A stretch of 63,943 nucleotides of DNA. It comes from Chlorobiaceae bacterium (GTDB lineage: Bacteria > Bacteroidota > Chlorobiia > Chlorobiales > Chlorobiaceae). This document shows, in pieces, positions 38,987 to 48,202 of this stretch. The DNA lies in NCBI GenBank assembly GCA_013335405.1, contig JAAXVR010000013.1:1-63943 (forward strand), given 5' to 3'. How positions within the stretch are numbered: the first letter of the stretch is position 1; every line of letters starts with the position of its first letter. A program made the position numbers and the translations under genes. The notes beneath the pieces were generated by a model, which was not told the DNA's origin, did no database searches, and saw nothing but the letters and a program-made list of their open reading frames with translations.

Positions 38987-40450
38987 TCAGGCCTGACCTT
39001 TTTCGTTTCGCTGGAGCAGAAGTTCCACTGTGCGCCGGGCACCGGTCACGACACCCGGGAGGGACTGACCGGGAAAGACAGAATCACCGGCAAGAAAAAG
39101 GTTGTCGAAACGGGTCGAAGGTCCGCGAACACCAAAAAGCGATGTCTGGGGATAACCTCCGACGCAACCGTTCACCCGGCCGGTATAGCGCTCCCAGGTG
39201 ACCGGCGTCCCTGCACACACGCTCCTGATGGCATTCCGGGCACCTGGAAACTGTTCGCATAGGACATCGAGCATTTTTTCTGTATAGGCATCCTTCAGCT
39301 CACGGTAAACGGAAGCCCCCTTTTTGTGTGCGTCGAACCAGCGAGCGGGGTCGGCATGCGTGGAAACGGTAACAGCACACAATCCTTCAGGTGCCCGGTC
39401 CGATTCATCGGAAGGGGAAACGGAGACAAAAATCGAGTTTCCCTCGCCCAGCTCACCGGAGCTGCCGACAACCTGAATGTGACGTGAAGGAAGGTCTCTG
39501 AAAAGCAGGGGATCCATGCCAAGGTAGAGGGTGAATGCGCTCCAGAGGCGTTCGGGCTGTTTTTCAGGATTCGACGCAGCATCGGCTCCTTCGAGCCTGG
39601 CAAGTGAGTCCGGCGGCAGATCTGCAATAACGTAATCCGCTGCGAACGCGCCGCCTTCCGATGTCTCCACTCCGACAACCTGCCTGCGCACGGAATCGAT
39701 GCGAATGACCTGCTGCCGGTAAAGCACTATCCCGTCGTTATGTTCAATAACCCCGGCAAGCCTTGAAGCCACCGCGCCCATTCCGCCTTCAATTCGAAAG
39801 GTCCCCGAAGCGGGCAGGTCGAGCGCTATTGCCGCATTGATGGCATTGGCATGGTGCGACGTGGTTTGTACTGAAACAAGAAGCTGCGCATCGATAAACC
39901 GAACAAAATCCGGATCATGATGCATGTGATGTGAAACAAGCCATTCGTATGCGGTTTTCGAAGCGAATTTCAGCAGGCTCGCAGAAGCGGGGAGTCCGAT
40001 AAAGCCTTTGCGGAGCAGTTTCAGGAGATCCCCGGGTCCTTTCGCCGGCCACGCCAATCCACCTTTGGCAAGTTTCCAGAGCAATCCGGCAAGAGCGGAC
40101 TGCTCTTCCCAGAAAAGCCTTGATTTCGGGAACCTGTCCAGTATTTCATCCCTTCCTGCCGACAGATCGAGACAGATATCACCATCACGATATTGCCAGG
40201 CAACGGGTTCAGGCTTTGCCGGCCATACAATATCCAGTTCTTTTCCCAGGATATCCATCGGCCCTCCCGAATGGAAACCGCACCCTACCGTCGCACCGGC
40301 ATCGAAGCGGTATCCCGAACGGGAAAAAGTCGCAGCGCACCCTCCGGGGTACTCCTGAGCTTCAAACACCGTTACCATGGCCCCCTTCCTGGCAAGCATG
40401 GCGCCTGCGGCGAGACCTCCGATGCCTGCCCCGATTACAAGAATATGCAT
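38987..40450 (-). CDS. FAD-dependent oxidoreductase of the carotenoid desaturase/isomerase family
   Basis: This 487-residue flavoprotein begins MHILVIGAGIGGLAAGAMLA (GxGxxG), then EAQEYPGGCAATFSRSGYRF, FDAGATVGCGF and a C-terminal FLAGDSVFPGQSLPGVVTGA, the second FAD contact. This is the phytoene desaturase/CrtISO superfamily, used in phototrophs for carotenoid double-bond formation or cis-trans isomerisation. It could be a CrtH-like isomerase, but the substrate cannot be read. ATG 40450 has AGGAT 6 nt upstream; longer frames were rejected. Confidence 0.8.
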   Translation of the reverse strand: MHILVIGAGIGGLAAGAMLARKGAMVTVFEAQEYPGGCAATFSRSGYRFDAGATVGCGFHSGGPMDILGKELDIVWPAKPEPVAWQYRDGDICLDLSAGRDEILDRFPKSRLFWEEQSALAGLLWKLAKGGLAWPAKGPGDLLKLLRKGFIGLPASASLLKFASKTAYEWLVSHHMHHDPDFVRFIDAQLLVSVQTTSHHANAINAAIALDLPASGTFRIEGGMGAVASRLAGVIEHNDGIVLYRQQVIRIDSVRRQVVGVETSEGGAFAADYVIADLPPDSLARLEGADAASNPEKQPERLWSAFTLYLGMDPLLFRDLPSRHIQVVGSSGELGEGNSIFVSVSPSDESDRAPEGLCAVTVSTHADPARWFDAHKKGASVYRELKDAYTEKMLDVLCEQFPGARNAIRSVCAGTPVTWERYTGRVNGCVGGYPQTSLFGVRGPSTRFDNLFLAGDSVFPGQSLPGVVTGARRTVELLLQRNEKGQA

Positions 40451-41310
40451 ATCCTGCAGATTTTTGCTCTTGTAACATTCTTTACTATTGTGATGCAATA
40501 ATTATCCTGTTTTGATGCTTGGCATTCACAGCCATTGATCGATACAATCCGAATACTGGCTGATTGAGAGTTCATGGAATTGAAAACCCTTTTACATCAC
40601 AGGAAGTTCTTCCGGACAACAATGGCTTTTCCTGTCTTACCCTGTGCCGGAACCGAGTATGATCCCCCTCTTATTTCAAGCTCCCGTTCGCCACATCTTC
40701 CTGTTCCCGCCACCATCGAACTCAGCTCTATGCAAGAGAGAGGCTGCTATCGATCAGGCTGTTTGACAGGAGTTCCTGCCGGAAAGCGACTCCCTGTTCC
40801 GTAAACCGAATTATACTGAAAGCATCCGGCTGTCCTGAAGGTTCAAGGCCCGGTTTCAGTTGCGCTCTTTTTTCCATAGAGAACCTTCCTGACTTTTTCG
40901 CGCTGATCAGTTCATCTTCATTCCCTTGCATCGAATCATCCGGACAGAGGGGCTTATGTACTGACCGTGCATATGAGCCGGGGATCAAACATGAAAACCT
41001 ACCATTATCTGACATACGATAATTCAATCGAAACCTCGAATATTCGTAAACACGAATTGAACGAAACAGAATCATATCAGCACAAAAAAATATTTATCGC
41101 GCATGAAACAGAAGTTTCCAGTCCGTGTTTTATTGTAAAAATAGACCTGTTAAAACCGTTTAATGTATTAAATTTATCGCTTGATATTAATAACACAACC
41201 TGACAGGAAATCGGTTTCCACCCGATAACTCAATTGATAACGTTAGCCCGAAAAAACAGAAAGAAGCCTGAATAACCCCACTCTAATTTTCATGCCCTTT
41301 CAAGCCAACT
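40451..41310. other. 860-bp gap upstream of the NRPS cluster
   Basis: This region should carry the NRPS promoter. Its last 350 bp are clearly more AT-rich than the flanking genes. One small plus-strand frame (ATG 40991, stop 41203, 70 codons) has GGGGAT 5 nt before its ATG, but its product (MKTYHYLTYDNS...) matches nothing I know. I see no clear regulator-binding palindrome and no transposase remnant. Confidence 0.45.
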
Positions 41311-44300
41311 ATGAACGATAGCGAATTTCGTGATTTTCACCGGAACAGCAATTCATCCAAGGTGGCAGCAATGAACCCCGAGGAACGCATGCTTCTCGAA
41401 AAGCGCATCGAGACCTCACGATCACGGACAAGGGAATCGGGCATCCTGCGGTTGCCTCCCCGTCCCGACATCATCCCGCTTTCCTTTGCCCAGCAACGCC
41501 TCTGGTTCATAGAGCAGTGGGAAGGCGCAAACAGCGGCGGTCTCTACAACATCCCCGAAGCATGGTGGCTCGAAGGCCCGCTGGACCGGGAGCGCATGCA
41601 ATATGCATGCAATTGCCTGATTGCAAGACACGAAGCCCTGCGCACCGCTTTCGTCAGCACCGACGGCAAACCGCGCCAGGAAATCAGAAGCGGAATCTCC
41701 GCAGATCTGCCCCTCATCGACCTTCAGCATCTCCCCGTATCAGAAGCCCGCGAACGGGCACTTGCCGAAGCCGCAGCACTGGCAGGCGAAGGCTTCGATC
41801 TCACCCAACCACCGCTTCTGCGCACTGCGCTCTATCGCATCGACAACTCCCTCCACCTGCTCGTCCTGGTGATCCACCATATCGTCAGCGACGGATGGTC
41901 CATGGGAGTGATCGACCGCGAACTCGGCATGTTCTATGACGCAAGGGAAAACGAACTGCCGCCGATGCCTATGCAGTATGCCGATTATACCCTCTGGCAG
42001 CGCGAACAGCTGCAGGGGGCTGTGCTCGAAAAACAGCTTGCCTACTGGCGTCGGCAGCTTGATGGCCTGATCCCTCTCGAACTGCCCCTTGACCGTCCCC
42101 GGCCGGTGGTCCAGAGCTACCGGGGAAGTCGATACCCCCTGAAACTCTCACCGGAACTCACCGCCGCACTCAGACTGATCTGCAGGCAGGAACAGGTTAC
42201 CCTCTATATGCTGCTGCTGGCAGCCTTCCAGGTTCTGCTGGCAAGGCACAGCGGCCAGATGGATATCGCTGTCGGAAGTCCTCTTGCCGGCCGTGACCGC
42301 TTTGAACTCGAAGGGCTTATCGGCTTCTTCGTGAACACCCTCGTGATCCGTACCGATCTGAGCGGCAACCCCTCTTTCCGGGAACTGCTTCAAAGGGTCA
42401 GGGAAACCGTGCTCGATGCCCATGCCCATCAGCTCATCCCCTTCGAAAAAATTGTCGAGGAGCTGAACCCGATTCGCGACCAGGGAAGGAATACCTTTTT
42501 CGACATCATGGTCAATATGTTCGAAGAGATAGAGAGCCCTCCGGCTTTTAACAATCTCAGCTGCATCCGGGAGTACCTTGATCATCACTGGTCGAAGTAT
42601 CCGATGACGATCTATGCCAGCGAAGTAAACGGTCGCATAATCCTTGAACTTGCTTATCAGAACGCATGCTTTTCCAGCCGTTTTATCCTTGAACTGATGC
42701 AACAGTTCCTGCAACTCCTGGAACAGATCGCCATAGACCCGAAGAAAAATGTCTACTGCTATTCACTCGTTACACACCAGGCAGCAGCATTCCTGCCGGA
42801 CCCATCATTACCGATCGAGGTCCCTCTGCAACAATCGGTCATCACCATTTTCAATGACTTTGCCCGGCGCTCTCCGGAAGCACTCGCGGTAACCCATGGA
42901 CACCGAAACTGGAATTATCAATGCCTTGCCGAGGCGGCAGGCCGTGTTTCATCGGCTCTTGGCAAGTACGACCTTTGCAAGGCTGATGTTGTTGCCATCA
43001 TCGGGGCTTCCAGTTTCGGACTTGTCAGCTGCCTGTTAGGGATCCTGATGAGAAAAATGGTTTTTCTGACCATCGATCCGGCCTTGCCGGCATCCCGTCA
43101 GGCAACCATGCTGAGAGAAGCCGGAACAAAAGCGATTTTACGGATTGGAACTGCACCATTCCCTCCTGAATGGGCATCAGGTTCAGCATCCGTTCCGGTT
43201 ATCGATATCGATCCTCACCTGGGTATAATCGTCACAGAAAGCGGGGAAAACCATGAAAGTGCCTTATCAGAAAAATATATCCATGGAAATGATCCGGCAT
43301 TTGTCTTTTACACCTCCGGCAGTACAGGCATACCGAAAGCAGTGCTGGGAACCCACCGGGGACTCTCCCATTTTCTGGCGTGGCAGAGGAACACGTTCAA
43401 CATTACGGAAAGCGACCGTATTGCTCAGTTTACAAGCCTCTCTTTCGATGCCGTGCTGAGGGACTTCTTTCTGCCGCTGACGAGCGGAGCTGCACTATGC
43501 ATTCCTGAAGAGAATGATCTGGCGGATCCGCTTTACTGGGCAGACCGAGAAAAAGTCACCGTTATTCATTGCGTACCCTCGCTTCTGCACAACTGGCTCA
43601 GTCAAACAGAGCTCTCATCCGGCATGCATGCGCTCCGGCTGCTTTGTTTTACTGGTGAACAACTGACTGTCGCACTGGTGCGGAAATGGAGGAAGCGCTT
43701 TGCCGGGAACACCGTAATAGTCAATTTCTACGGTCCGACAGAAATTACACTGATAAAATGCTTTTTTCTTATTCCCGGTGAACTTCCGGAAGGGATCCTT
43801 CCTGTAGGTACGTCATTACCCCAAACTCAGGCTCTGGTGCTGAACGAAGCCGGACAGCTCTGCGGAGTCGGGGAAAAGGGAGAAGTAGTACTGCGCACGC
43901 CATTCCGATCCCTCGGCTATATCAACGCTCCTCTGGAGATGCAGGTTCGCTTCCGCACAAACCCTTTCAGTGAAATGAACTGCCGGGACGATGATATGCT
44001 TTATTTTACAGGCGACCTGGGAAAGTACAGACTCGACGGCACGCTCGAACTTGCCGGAAGACTCGACGACCAGATAAAAATCCGCGGTGTCCGAATCGAG
44101 CCTGGCGAAGTTAAAGCGGTCATCGAAGAACATCCTGCAGTCAGTGCCTGTTTTGTACAGGGACGGAAAAAAGGGACCGGTGAAATATTCCTTGCCGCAT
44201 ATGTCGTTTTCAAAAGCAAGGAAAAGCTCGAAACGGACCCCTTGCGTTCTTTCCTCTGCGCTCGCCTTCCTGCCGTCATGATTCCCTCTTCATGGACTGT

Positions 44301-44646
44301 CCTTGAAAACCTCCCCCTGCTCCCGAACGGAAAGGTCGACAGGCAATCGCTTCCGGAACCGGAAATCCTGAACGAAAACGAGTACCTGCCCGCTCGCACT
44401 CCGCTGGAAACTATAATCGCAGAAATCTGGATGGAACAGCTTCGTGTGCCACGGGCCGGAGTCAATGATAATTTTTTTAACCTCGGAGGGCATTCACTGC
44501 TCGCTGTTCAGGTCCTGAACAAACTAAACAGACAACTCGACATCCAGCTGACATTACAGGATTTATTTAAAAATCCTACGCTTGGTGGACTCGCATGCAG
44601 AGTATTTGATATCCTTGTTTCAGAAGATACAAAAGAAGGGTATTGA
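41311..44646 (+). CDS. Nonribosomal peptide synthetase 1, one module C-A-PCP
   Basis: This 1,111-residue single-module NRPS has a condensation domain (IPLSFAQQRLWFIEQW, active site HHIVSDGWS at residues 189-197) with LCL character. The adenylation domain has VFYTSGSTGIPKAVLGTHRG, NFYGPTEIT, FTGDLGKYRLDG and RLDDQIKIRGVRIEPGEV, and NGKVDRQSL with the catalytic Lys. A carrier domain has NLGGHSLLAVQ, with the pantetheine Ser near 1062. By alignment to GrsA numbering the specificity residues read D-A-R-H-C-T-F-L-I-K, which I cannot assign. No epimerase or release domain. The first ATG is 41311; an inner ATG at 41371 has AAGGTGG 5 nt upstream. Its first 1,151 bp of repeat match synthetase 2. Confidence 0.95.
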   Translation: MNDSEFRDFHRNSNSSKVAAMNPEERMLLEKRIETSRSRTRESGILRLPPRPDIIPLSFAQQRLWFIEQWEGANSGGLYNIPEAWWLEGPLDRERMQYACNCLIARHEALRTAFVSTDGKPRQEIRSGISADLPLIDLQHLPVSEARERALAEAAALAGEGFDLTQPPLLRTALYRIDNSLHLLVLVIHHIVSDGWSMGVIDRELGMFYDARENELPPMPMQYADYTLWQREQLQGAVLEKQLAYWRRQLDGLIPLELPLDRPRPVVQSYRGSRYPLKLSPELTAALRLICRQEQVTLYMLLLAAFQVLLARHSGQMDIAVGSPLAGRDRFELEGLIGFFVNTLVIRTDLSGNPSFRELLQRVRETVLDAHAHQLIPFEKIVEELNPIRDQGRNTFFDIMVNMFEEIESPPAFNNLSCIREYLDHHWSKYPMTIYASEVNGRIILELAYQNACFSSRFILELMQQFLQLLEQIAIDPKKNVYCYSLVTHQAAAFLPDPSLPIEVPLQQSVITIFNDFARRSPEALAVTHGHRNWNYQCLAEAAGRVSSALGKYDLCKADVVAIIGASSFGLVSCLLGILMRKMVFLTIDPALPASRQATMLREAGTKAILRIGTAPFPPEWASGSASVPVIDIDPHLGIIVTESGENHESALSEKYIHGNDPAFVFYTSGSTGIPKAVLGTHRGLSHFLAWQRNTFNITESDRIAQFTSLSFDAVLRDFFLPLTSGAALCIPEENDLADPLYWADREKVTVIHCVPSLLHNWLSQTELSSGMHALRLLCFTGEQLTVALVRKWRKRFAGNTVIVNFYGPTEITLIKCFFLIPGELPEGILPVGTSLPQTQALVLNEAGQLCGVGEKGEVVLRTPFRSLGYINAPLEMQVRFRTNPFSEMNCRDDDMLYFTGDLGKYRLDGTLELAGRLDDQIKIRGVRIEPGEVKAVIEEHPAVSACFVQGRKKGTGEIFLAAYVVFKSKEKLETDPLRSFLCARLPAVMIPSSWTVLENLPLLPNGKVDRQSLPEPEILNENEYLPARTPLETIIAEIWMEQLRVPRAGVNDNFFNLGGHSLLAVQVLNKLNRQLDIQLTLQDLFKNPTLGGLACRVFDILVSEDTKEGY
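41334..42484 (+). repeat. Direct repeat copy 1 (NRPS start region and condensation N-lobe)
   Basis: These 1,151 bp recur at 44856-46006 (offset 3,522) with no difference found on reading both copies. Flanks diverge at once on each side (A versus C at the left edge; G versus T at the right). It includes an in-frame ATG with a ribosome site and ends right after the sequence NPIRDQ. Confidence 0.92.
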
Positions 44647-44671
44647 CGAGATAATATTAAACGGGATTCAG

Positions 44672-44697
44672 GCTTTATGCTGCCCCATCCATAAAGC
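44672..44697. other. Inverted repeat between NRPS genes 1 and 2
   Basis: GCTTTATG (44672-44679) pairs with CATAAAGC (44690-44697) across 10 nt. There is no T-run directly after it; a seven-T run starts about 17 nt later. It may be a weak terminator or a processing hairpin in the 186-bp spacer. Confidence 0.35.
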
Positions 44698-44832
44698 ATC
44701 AGGAATCATGGGCTTTTTTTCAAAATAAAACAAAATTCCAGTCGTGTTGGCAATTCCGTCATGAACAACAACTCTGAAACTGAATCGGACCCCGGTAGCG
44801 GATAGCTGTCACACAGTTCAACCGCCTGAAAT

Positions 44833-47800
44833 ATGAATGAACATAATCAACACCCTTTTCACCGGAACAGCAATTCATCCAAGGTGGCAGCAATGAACCC
44901 CGAGGAACGCATGCTTCTCGAAAAGCGCATCGAGACCTCACGATCACGGACAAGGGAATCGGGCATCCTGCGGTTGCCTCCCCGTCCCGACATCATCCCG
45001 CTTTCCTTTGCCCAGCAACGCCTCTGGTTCATAGAGCAGTGGGAAGGCGCAAACAGCGGCGGTCTCTACAACATCCCCGAAGCATGGTGGCTCGAAGGCC
45101 CGCTGGACCGGGAGCGCATGCAATATGCATGCAATTGCCTGATTGCAAGACACGAAGCCCTGCGCACCGCTTTCGTCAGCACCGACGGCAAACCGCGCCA
45201 GGAAATCAGAAGCGGAATCTCCGCAGATCTGCCCCTCATCGACCTTCAGCATCTCCCCGTATCAGAAGCCCGCGAACGGGCACTTGCCGAAGCCGCAGCA
45301 CTGGCAGGCGAAGGCTTCGATCTCACCCAACCACCGCTTCTGCGCACTGCGCTCTATCGCATCGACAACTCCCTCCACCTGCTCGTCCTGGTGATCCACC
45401 ATATCGTCAGCGACGGATGGTCCATGGGAGTGATCGACCGCGAACTCGGCATGTTCTATGACGCAAGGGAAAACGAACTGCCGCCGATGCCTATGCAGTA
45501 TGCCGATTATACCCTCTGGCAGCGCGAACAGCTGCAGGGGGCTGTGCTCGAAAAACAGCTTGCCTACTGGCGTCGGCAGCTTGATGGCCTGATCCCTCTC
45601 GAACTGCCCCTTGACCGTCCCCGGCCGGTGGTCCAGAGCTACCGGGGAAGTCGATACCCCCTGAAACTCTCACCGGAACTCACCGCCGCACTCAGACTGA
45701 TCTGCAGGCAGGAACAGGTTACCCTCTATATGCTGCTGCTGGCAGCCTTCCAGGTTCTGCTGGCAAGGCACAGCGGCCAGATGGATATCGCTGTCGGAAG
45801 TCCTCTTGCCGGCCGTGACCGCTTTGAACTCGAAGGGCTTATCGGCTTCTTCGTGAACACCCTCGTGATCCGTACCGATCTGAGCGGCAACCCCTCTTTC
45901 CGGGAACTGCTTCAAAGGGTCAGGGAAACCGTGCTCGATGCCCATGCCCATCAGCTCATCCCCTTCGAAAAAATTGTCGAGGAGCTGAACCCGATTCGCG
46001 ACCAGGTAAAAAATCCGTTTACCCAGGTATTATTCGGATTGTTGACCCCTCTTGACAACCCTCTATCGCTTACAGGCCTGACAGGAAAAAATCAGCCGAT
46101 AGAAAACGGGACGGCAAAGTTCGATCTCAACCTTTTACTTTTTGAGGAACCTGATGGAGCTGTCCATGGCTCTATCGAGTATCCCTCCGAACTTTTCGAA
46201 ACGTCCACCATCCGGCGTCTGACAAGCCACTTTACGACTCTCCTCGAAGGGTTCGTTTCCGGCAACTTGAATATACCAATATCCCTCCTGCCCATCCTCA
46301 CTGAACAGGAGCGGTATCGGATTCTTGAAGAGTGGAACCGGACCGGAGCTGATTACCCTCGGAACATCTGCTTCCAGCAGCTCTTCGAGGAACAAGCAGT
46401 AAATAATCCTGATGCGATTGCCATTATTGAAGGCAGTATCAGGATATCCTATGGCGAACTGAACACCCGCGCCAACAGGCTGGCTTATCATCTCCGTTCG
46501 CTCGGCGTAGCCCGTGATACCCTGGTCGGCATCTGTATACCGCGATCTGCCGATATGGTAGTTGCCATGCTGGCCGTATTCAAATCGGGCGGCGCTTACG
46601 TACCGATCGATCCTGATTACCCTGCAGATCGTATAACTTTCATGCTTGAAGACAGCCGTGCTCCGGTATTGCTTACACGTCAGAACCTTTTCGAGCTGTT
46701 TCCGGATTACCCCGGTTTGATATTCTGTATGGACCGTGACTGGACGGCAATTTCCGGTATGCCCGATATGAACCCCTGCCTTGCGGGGGGCTCGGAAAAC
46801 CTATGCTATGTTATCTATACTTCCGGTTCGACAGGAAAGCCGAAAGGCGTCATGATCGAGCACCGCTCATTGATTAATTTTGTCTTCTGCCTCCAGAACG
46901 AGTTCAGGCTTTCTGTAAATGAACGTATGCTGCAATCTTCGGCGTCGAGTTTCGACATTTCCATTTTCGAGCTCTGGTGGCCTCTTTCAGCGGGTGCGTC
47001 ACTTGTTCTCATGCCGTTGAACGACCTGCAGTTACCTTCGCGACTCTTCTCATGTGCGCTTGAATACCAGGTAAGCGTCATGATGATTGTCCCGAGCCTG
47101 CTTTCCGTTCTGCTCAATGAAGGCAGTTTCAGCAACCTGCATTCCCTTCGACTGTTTTTCAGCGCAGGCGAGGCGCTCGACCCTCAGCTCGCAAGGCGCT
47201 TCAGGAAACAATCCCAAGCGGAACTTATCAATGCTTACGGACCCACAGAAACCACAGTCGCATCAGCATTCTGGTTATGTCCTTCAGACAATGAGTGTTC
47301 AGTGGTACCGATTGGCAGACCTCTGGCGAATACCCGGCTCTATGTCCTTGACCCACACCTGCAGCCGGTACCGGTTGGTGTTCCCGGCGAACTGTATATC
47401 GGTGGAGAAGGATTGGCCCGCGGTTACTGGCGAAGACCGGAACAGACTTCAGAACGTTTCCTCCAGGATACCTTCATGCCCGAATCCATGAATGCCAGGA
47501 TGTACAGGACCGGTGACCGTGTAAAATATATGGAAGATGGAAATCTGCTGTTCCTGGGCCGTTTCGACAACCAGATCAAATTACGGGGCTTTCGAATCGA
47601 ACTCGGGGAGATAGAAGCGATCCTGCTTGAACAGCCGAATATCCGTCAGGCTGTCATGGCACTTCGGGAAGACAATCCAGGGGATCAGCGACTGGTCGCC
47701 TATGTAGTGGCTGATCGTGAAAAATTCGATATCGCTGCGCTGCGCAGGGCAATGAGAACTCTGTTACCCGAATATATGGTGCCTGCCGCCTTTGTTCTCC

Positions 47801-48138
47801 TTCAGGCTTTGCCATTATTGCCTAACGGCAAGGTTGACCGGACAACATTGCCCAGGCCGATGTATGGAAACAGGGAAAAAGCTTTCCGCGCTCCGTCCAC
47901 ACCTCTCGAGGAAATCATTGCTGATATCTGGCTTGAAGTGCTGCATCTGGATAATGCTGGTATCGACGATAATTTTTTCGATGCAGGCGGTCATTCCCTG
48001 CTTGCCGTGCAGCTCATCAACAGGATAAACCGGGAATTCGATCTTGTCATGACAATACGCAACCTTTTCGAAACACCTACTATCGAAGGATTGGCCCTTA
48101 CTGTTCTTGGATTATTCGCTGCTGAAAATCCTGAATAA
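44833..48138 (+). CDS. Nonribosomal peptide synthetase 2, one module C-A-PCP
   Basis: This 1,101-residue protein has the same domain order as synthetase 1. Residues 9-392 are identical to it. After NPIRDQ the condensation domain changes to VKNPFTQVLFGLLTPLDN, a normal C-lobe. The adenylation domain has YTSGSTGKPKGVMIEH, SFDISIFELWW, NAYGPTETT, RTGDRVKYMEDGN and NGKVDRTTL. The specificity residues read D-I-F-M-F-A-A-V-A-K, not a code I know. The carrier Ser is near 1055 in DAGGHSLLAVQ. No release domain. The start at 44833 mirrors that of synthetase 1 (ATG 23 nt before the repeat); ATG 44893 with AAGGTGG is the alternative. Confidence 0.95.
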   Translation: MNEHNQHPFHRNSNSSKVAAMNPEERMLLEKRIETSRSRTRESGILRLPPRPDIIPLSFAQQRLWFIEQWEGANSGGLYNIPEAWWLEGPLDRERMQYACNCLIARHEALRTAFVSTDGKPRQEIRSGISADLPLIDLQHLPVSEARERALAEAAALAGEGFDLTQPPLLRTALYRIDNSLHLLVLVIHHIVSDGWSMGVIDRELGMFYDARENELPPMPMQYADYTLWQREQLQGAVLEKQLAYWRRQLDGLIPLELPLDRPRPVVQSYRGSRYPLKLSPELTAALRLICRQEQVTLYMLLLAAFQVLLARHSGQMDIAVGSPLAGRDRFELEGLIGFFVNTLVIRTDLSGNPSFRELLQRVRETVLDAHAHQLIPFEKIVEELNPIRDQVKNPFTQVLFGLLTPLDNPLSLTGLTGKNQPIENGTAKFDLNLLLFEEPDGAVHGSIEYPSELFETSTIRRLTSHFTTLLEGFVSGNLNIPISLLPILTEQERYRILEEWNRTGADYPRNICFQQLFEEQAVNNPDAIAIIEGSIRISYGELNTRANRLAYHLRSLGVARDTLVGICIPRSADMVVAMLAVFKSGGAYVPIDPDYPADRITFMLEDSRAPVLLTRQNLFELFPDYPGLIFCMDRDWTAISGMPDMNPCLAGGSENLCYVIYTSGSTGKPKGVMIEHRSLINFVFCLQNEFRLSVNERMLQSSASSFDISIFELWWPLSAGASLVLMPLNDLQLPSRLFSCALEYQVSVMMIVPSLLSVLLNEGSFSNLHSLRLFFSAGEALDPQLARRFRKQSQAELINAYGPTETTVASAFWLCPSDNECSVVPIGRPLANTRLYVLDPHLQPVPVGVPGELYIGGEGLARGYWRRPEQTSERFLQDTFMPESMNARMYRTGDRVKYMEDGNLLFLGRFDNQIKLRGFRIELGEIEAILLEQPNIRQAVMALREDNPGDQRLVAYVVADREKFDIAALRRAMRTLLPEYMVPAAFVLLQALPLLPNGKVDRTTLPRPMYGNREKAFRAPSTPLEEIIADIWLEVLHLDNAGIDDNFFDAGGHSLLAVQLINRINREFDLVMTIRNLFETPTIEGLALTVLGLFAAENPE
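44856..46006 (+). repeat. Direct repeat copy 2 (NRPS start region and condensation N-lobe)
   Basis: This is the second copy of the 1,151-bp repeat at 41334-42484. Synonymous positions are also unchanged, so conservation is at DNA level and not just protein selection. Confidence 0.92.
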
Positions 48139-48202
48139 TAAAACCGCCGAAGAGATCCGTGTTGAAACCAGAATTGAAATTTTCAACAAAGGCCAAAAAT
48201 CC

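Noticed and set aside
38938-39042. Extension of the radical-SAM gene toward the carotenoid-type gene
   Set aside because: The sequence has no family pattern before METLAKLQ, and it would run almost into the region upstream of the operon start.
40728-41075. Minus-strand frame of 115 codons in the NRPS control region
   Set aside because: No motif, no ribosome site, and the composition is that of non-coding DNA.
41422-41730. Minus-strand frame of 102 codons that recurs unchanged at 44944-45252
   Set aside because: It lies antisense within the condensation domain; it recurs only because the DNA repeat does, and it has no protein motif.
48107-48202. Longer start (TTG) for synthetase 3 overlapping synthetase 2
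   Set aside because: TTG without ribosome site; the extra 32 residues do not resemble a condensation-domain start, while ATG 48203 aligns with the other modules.
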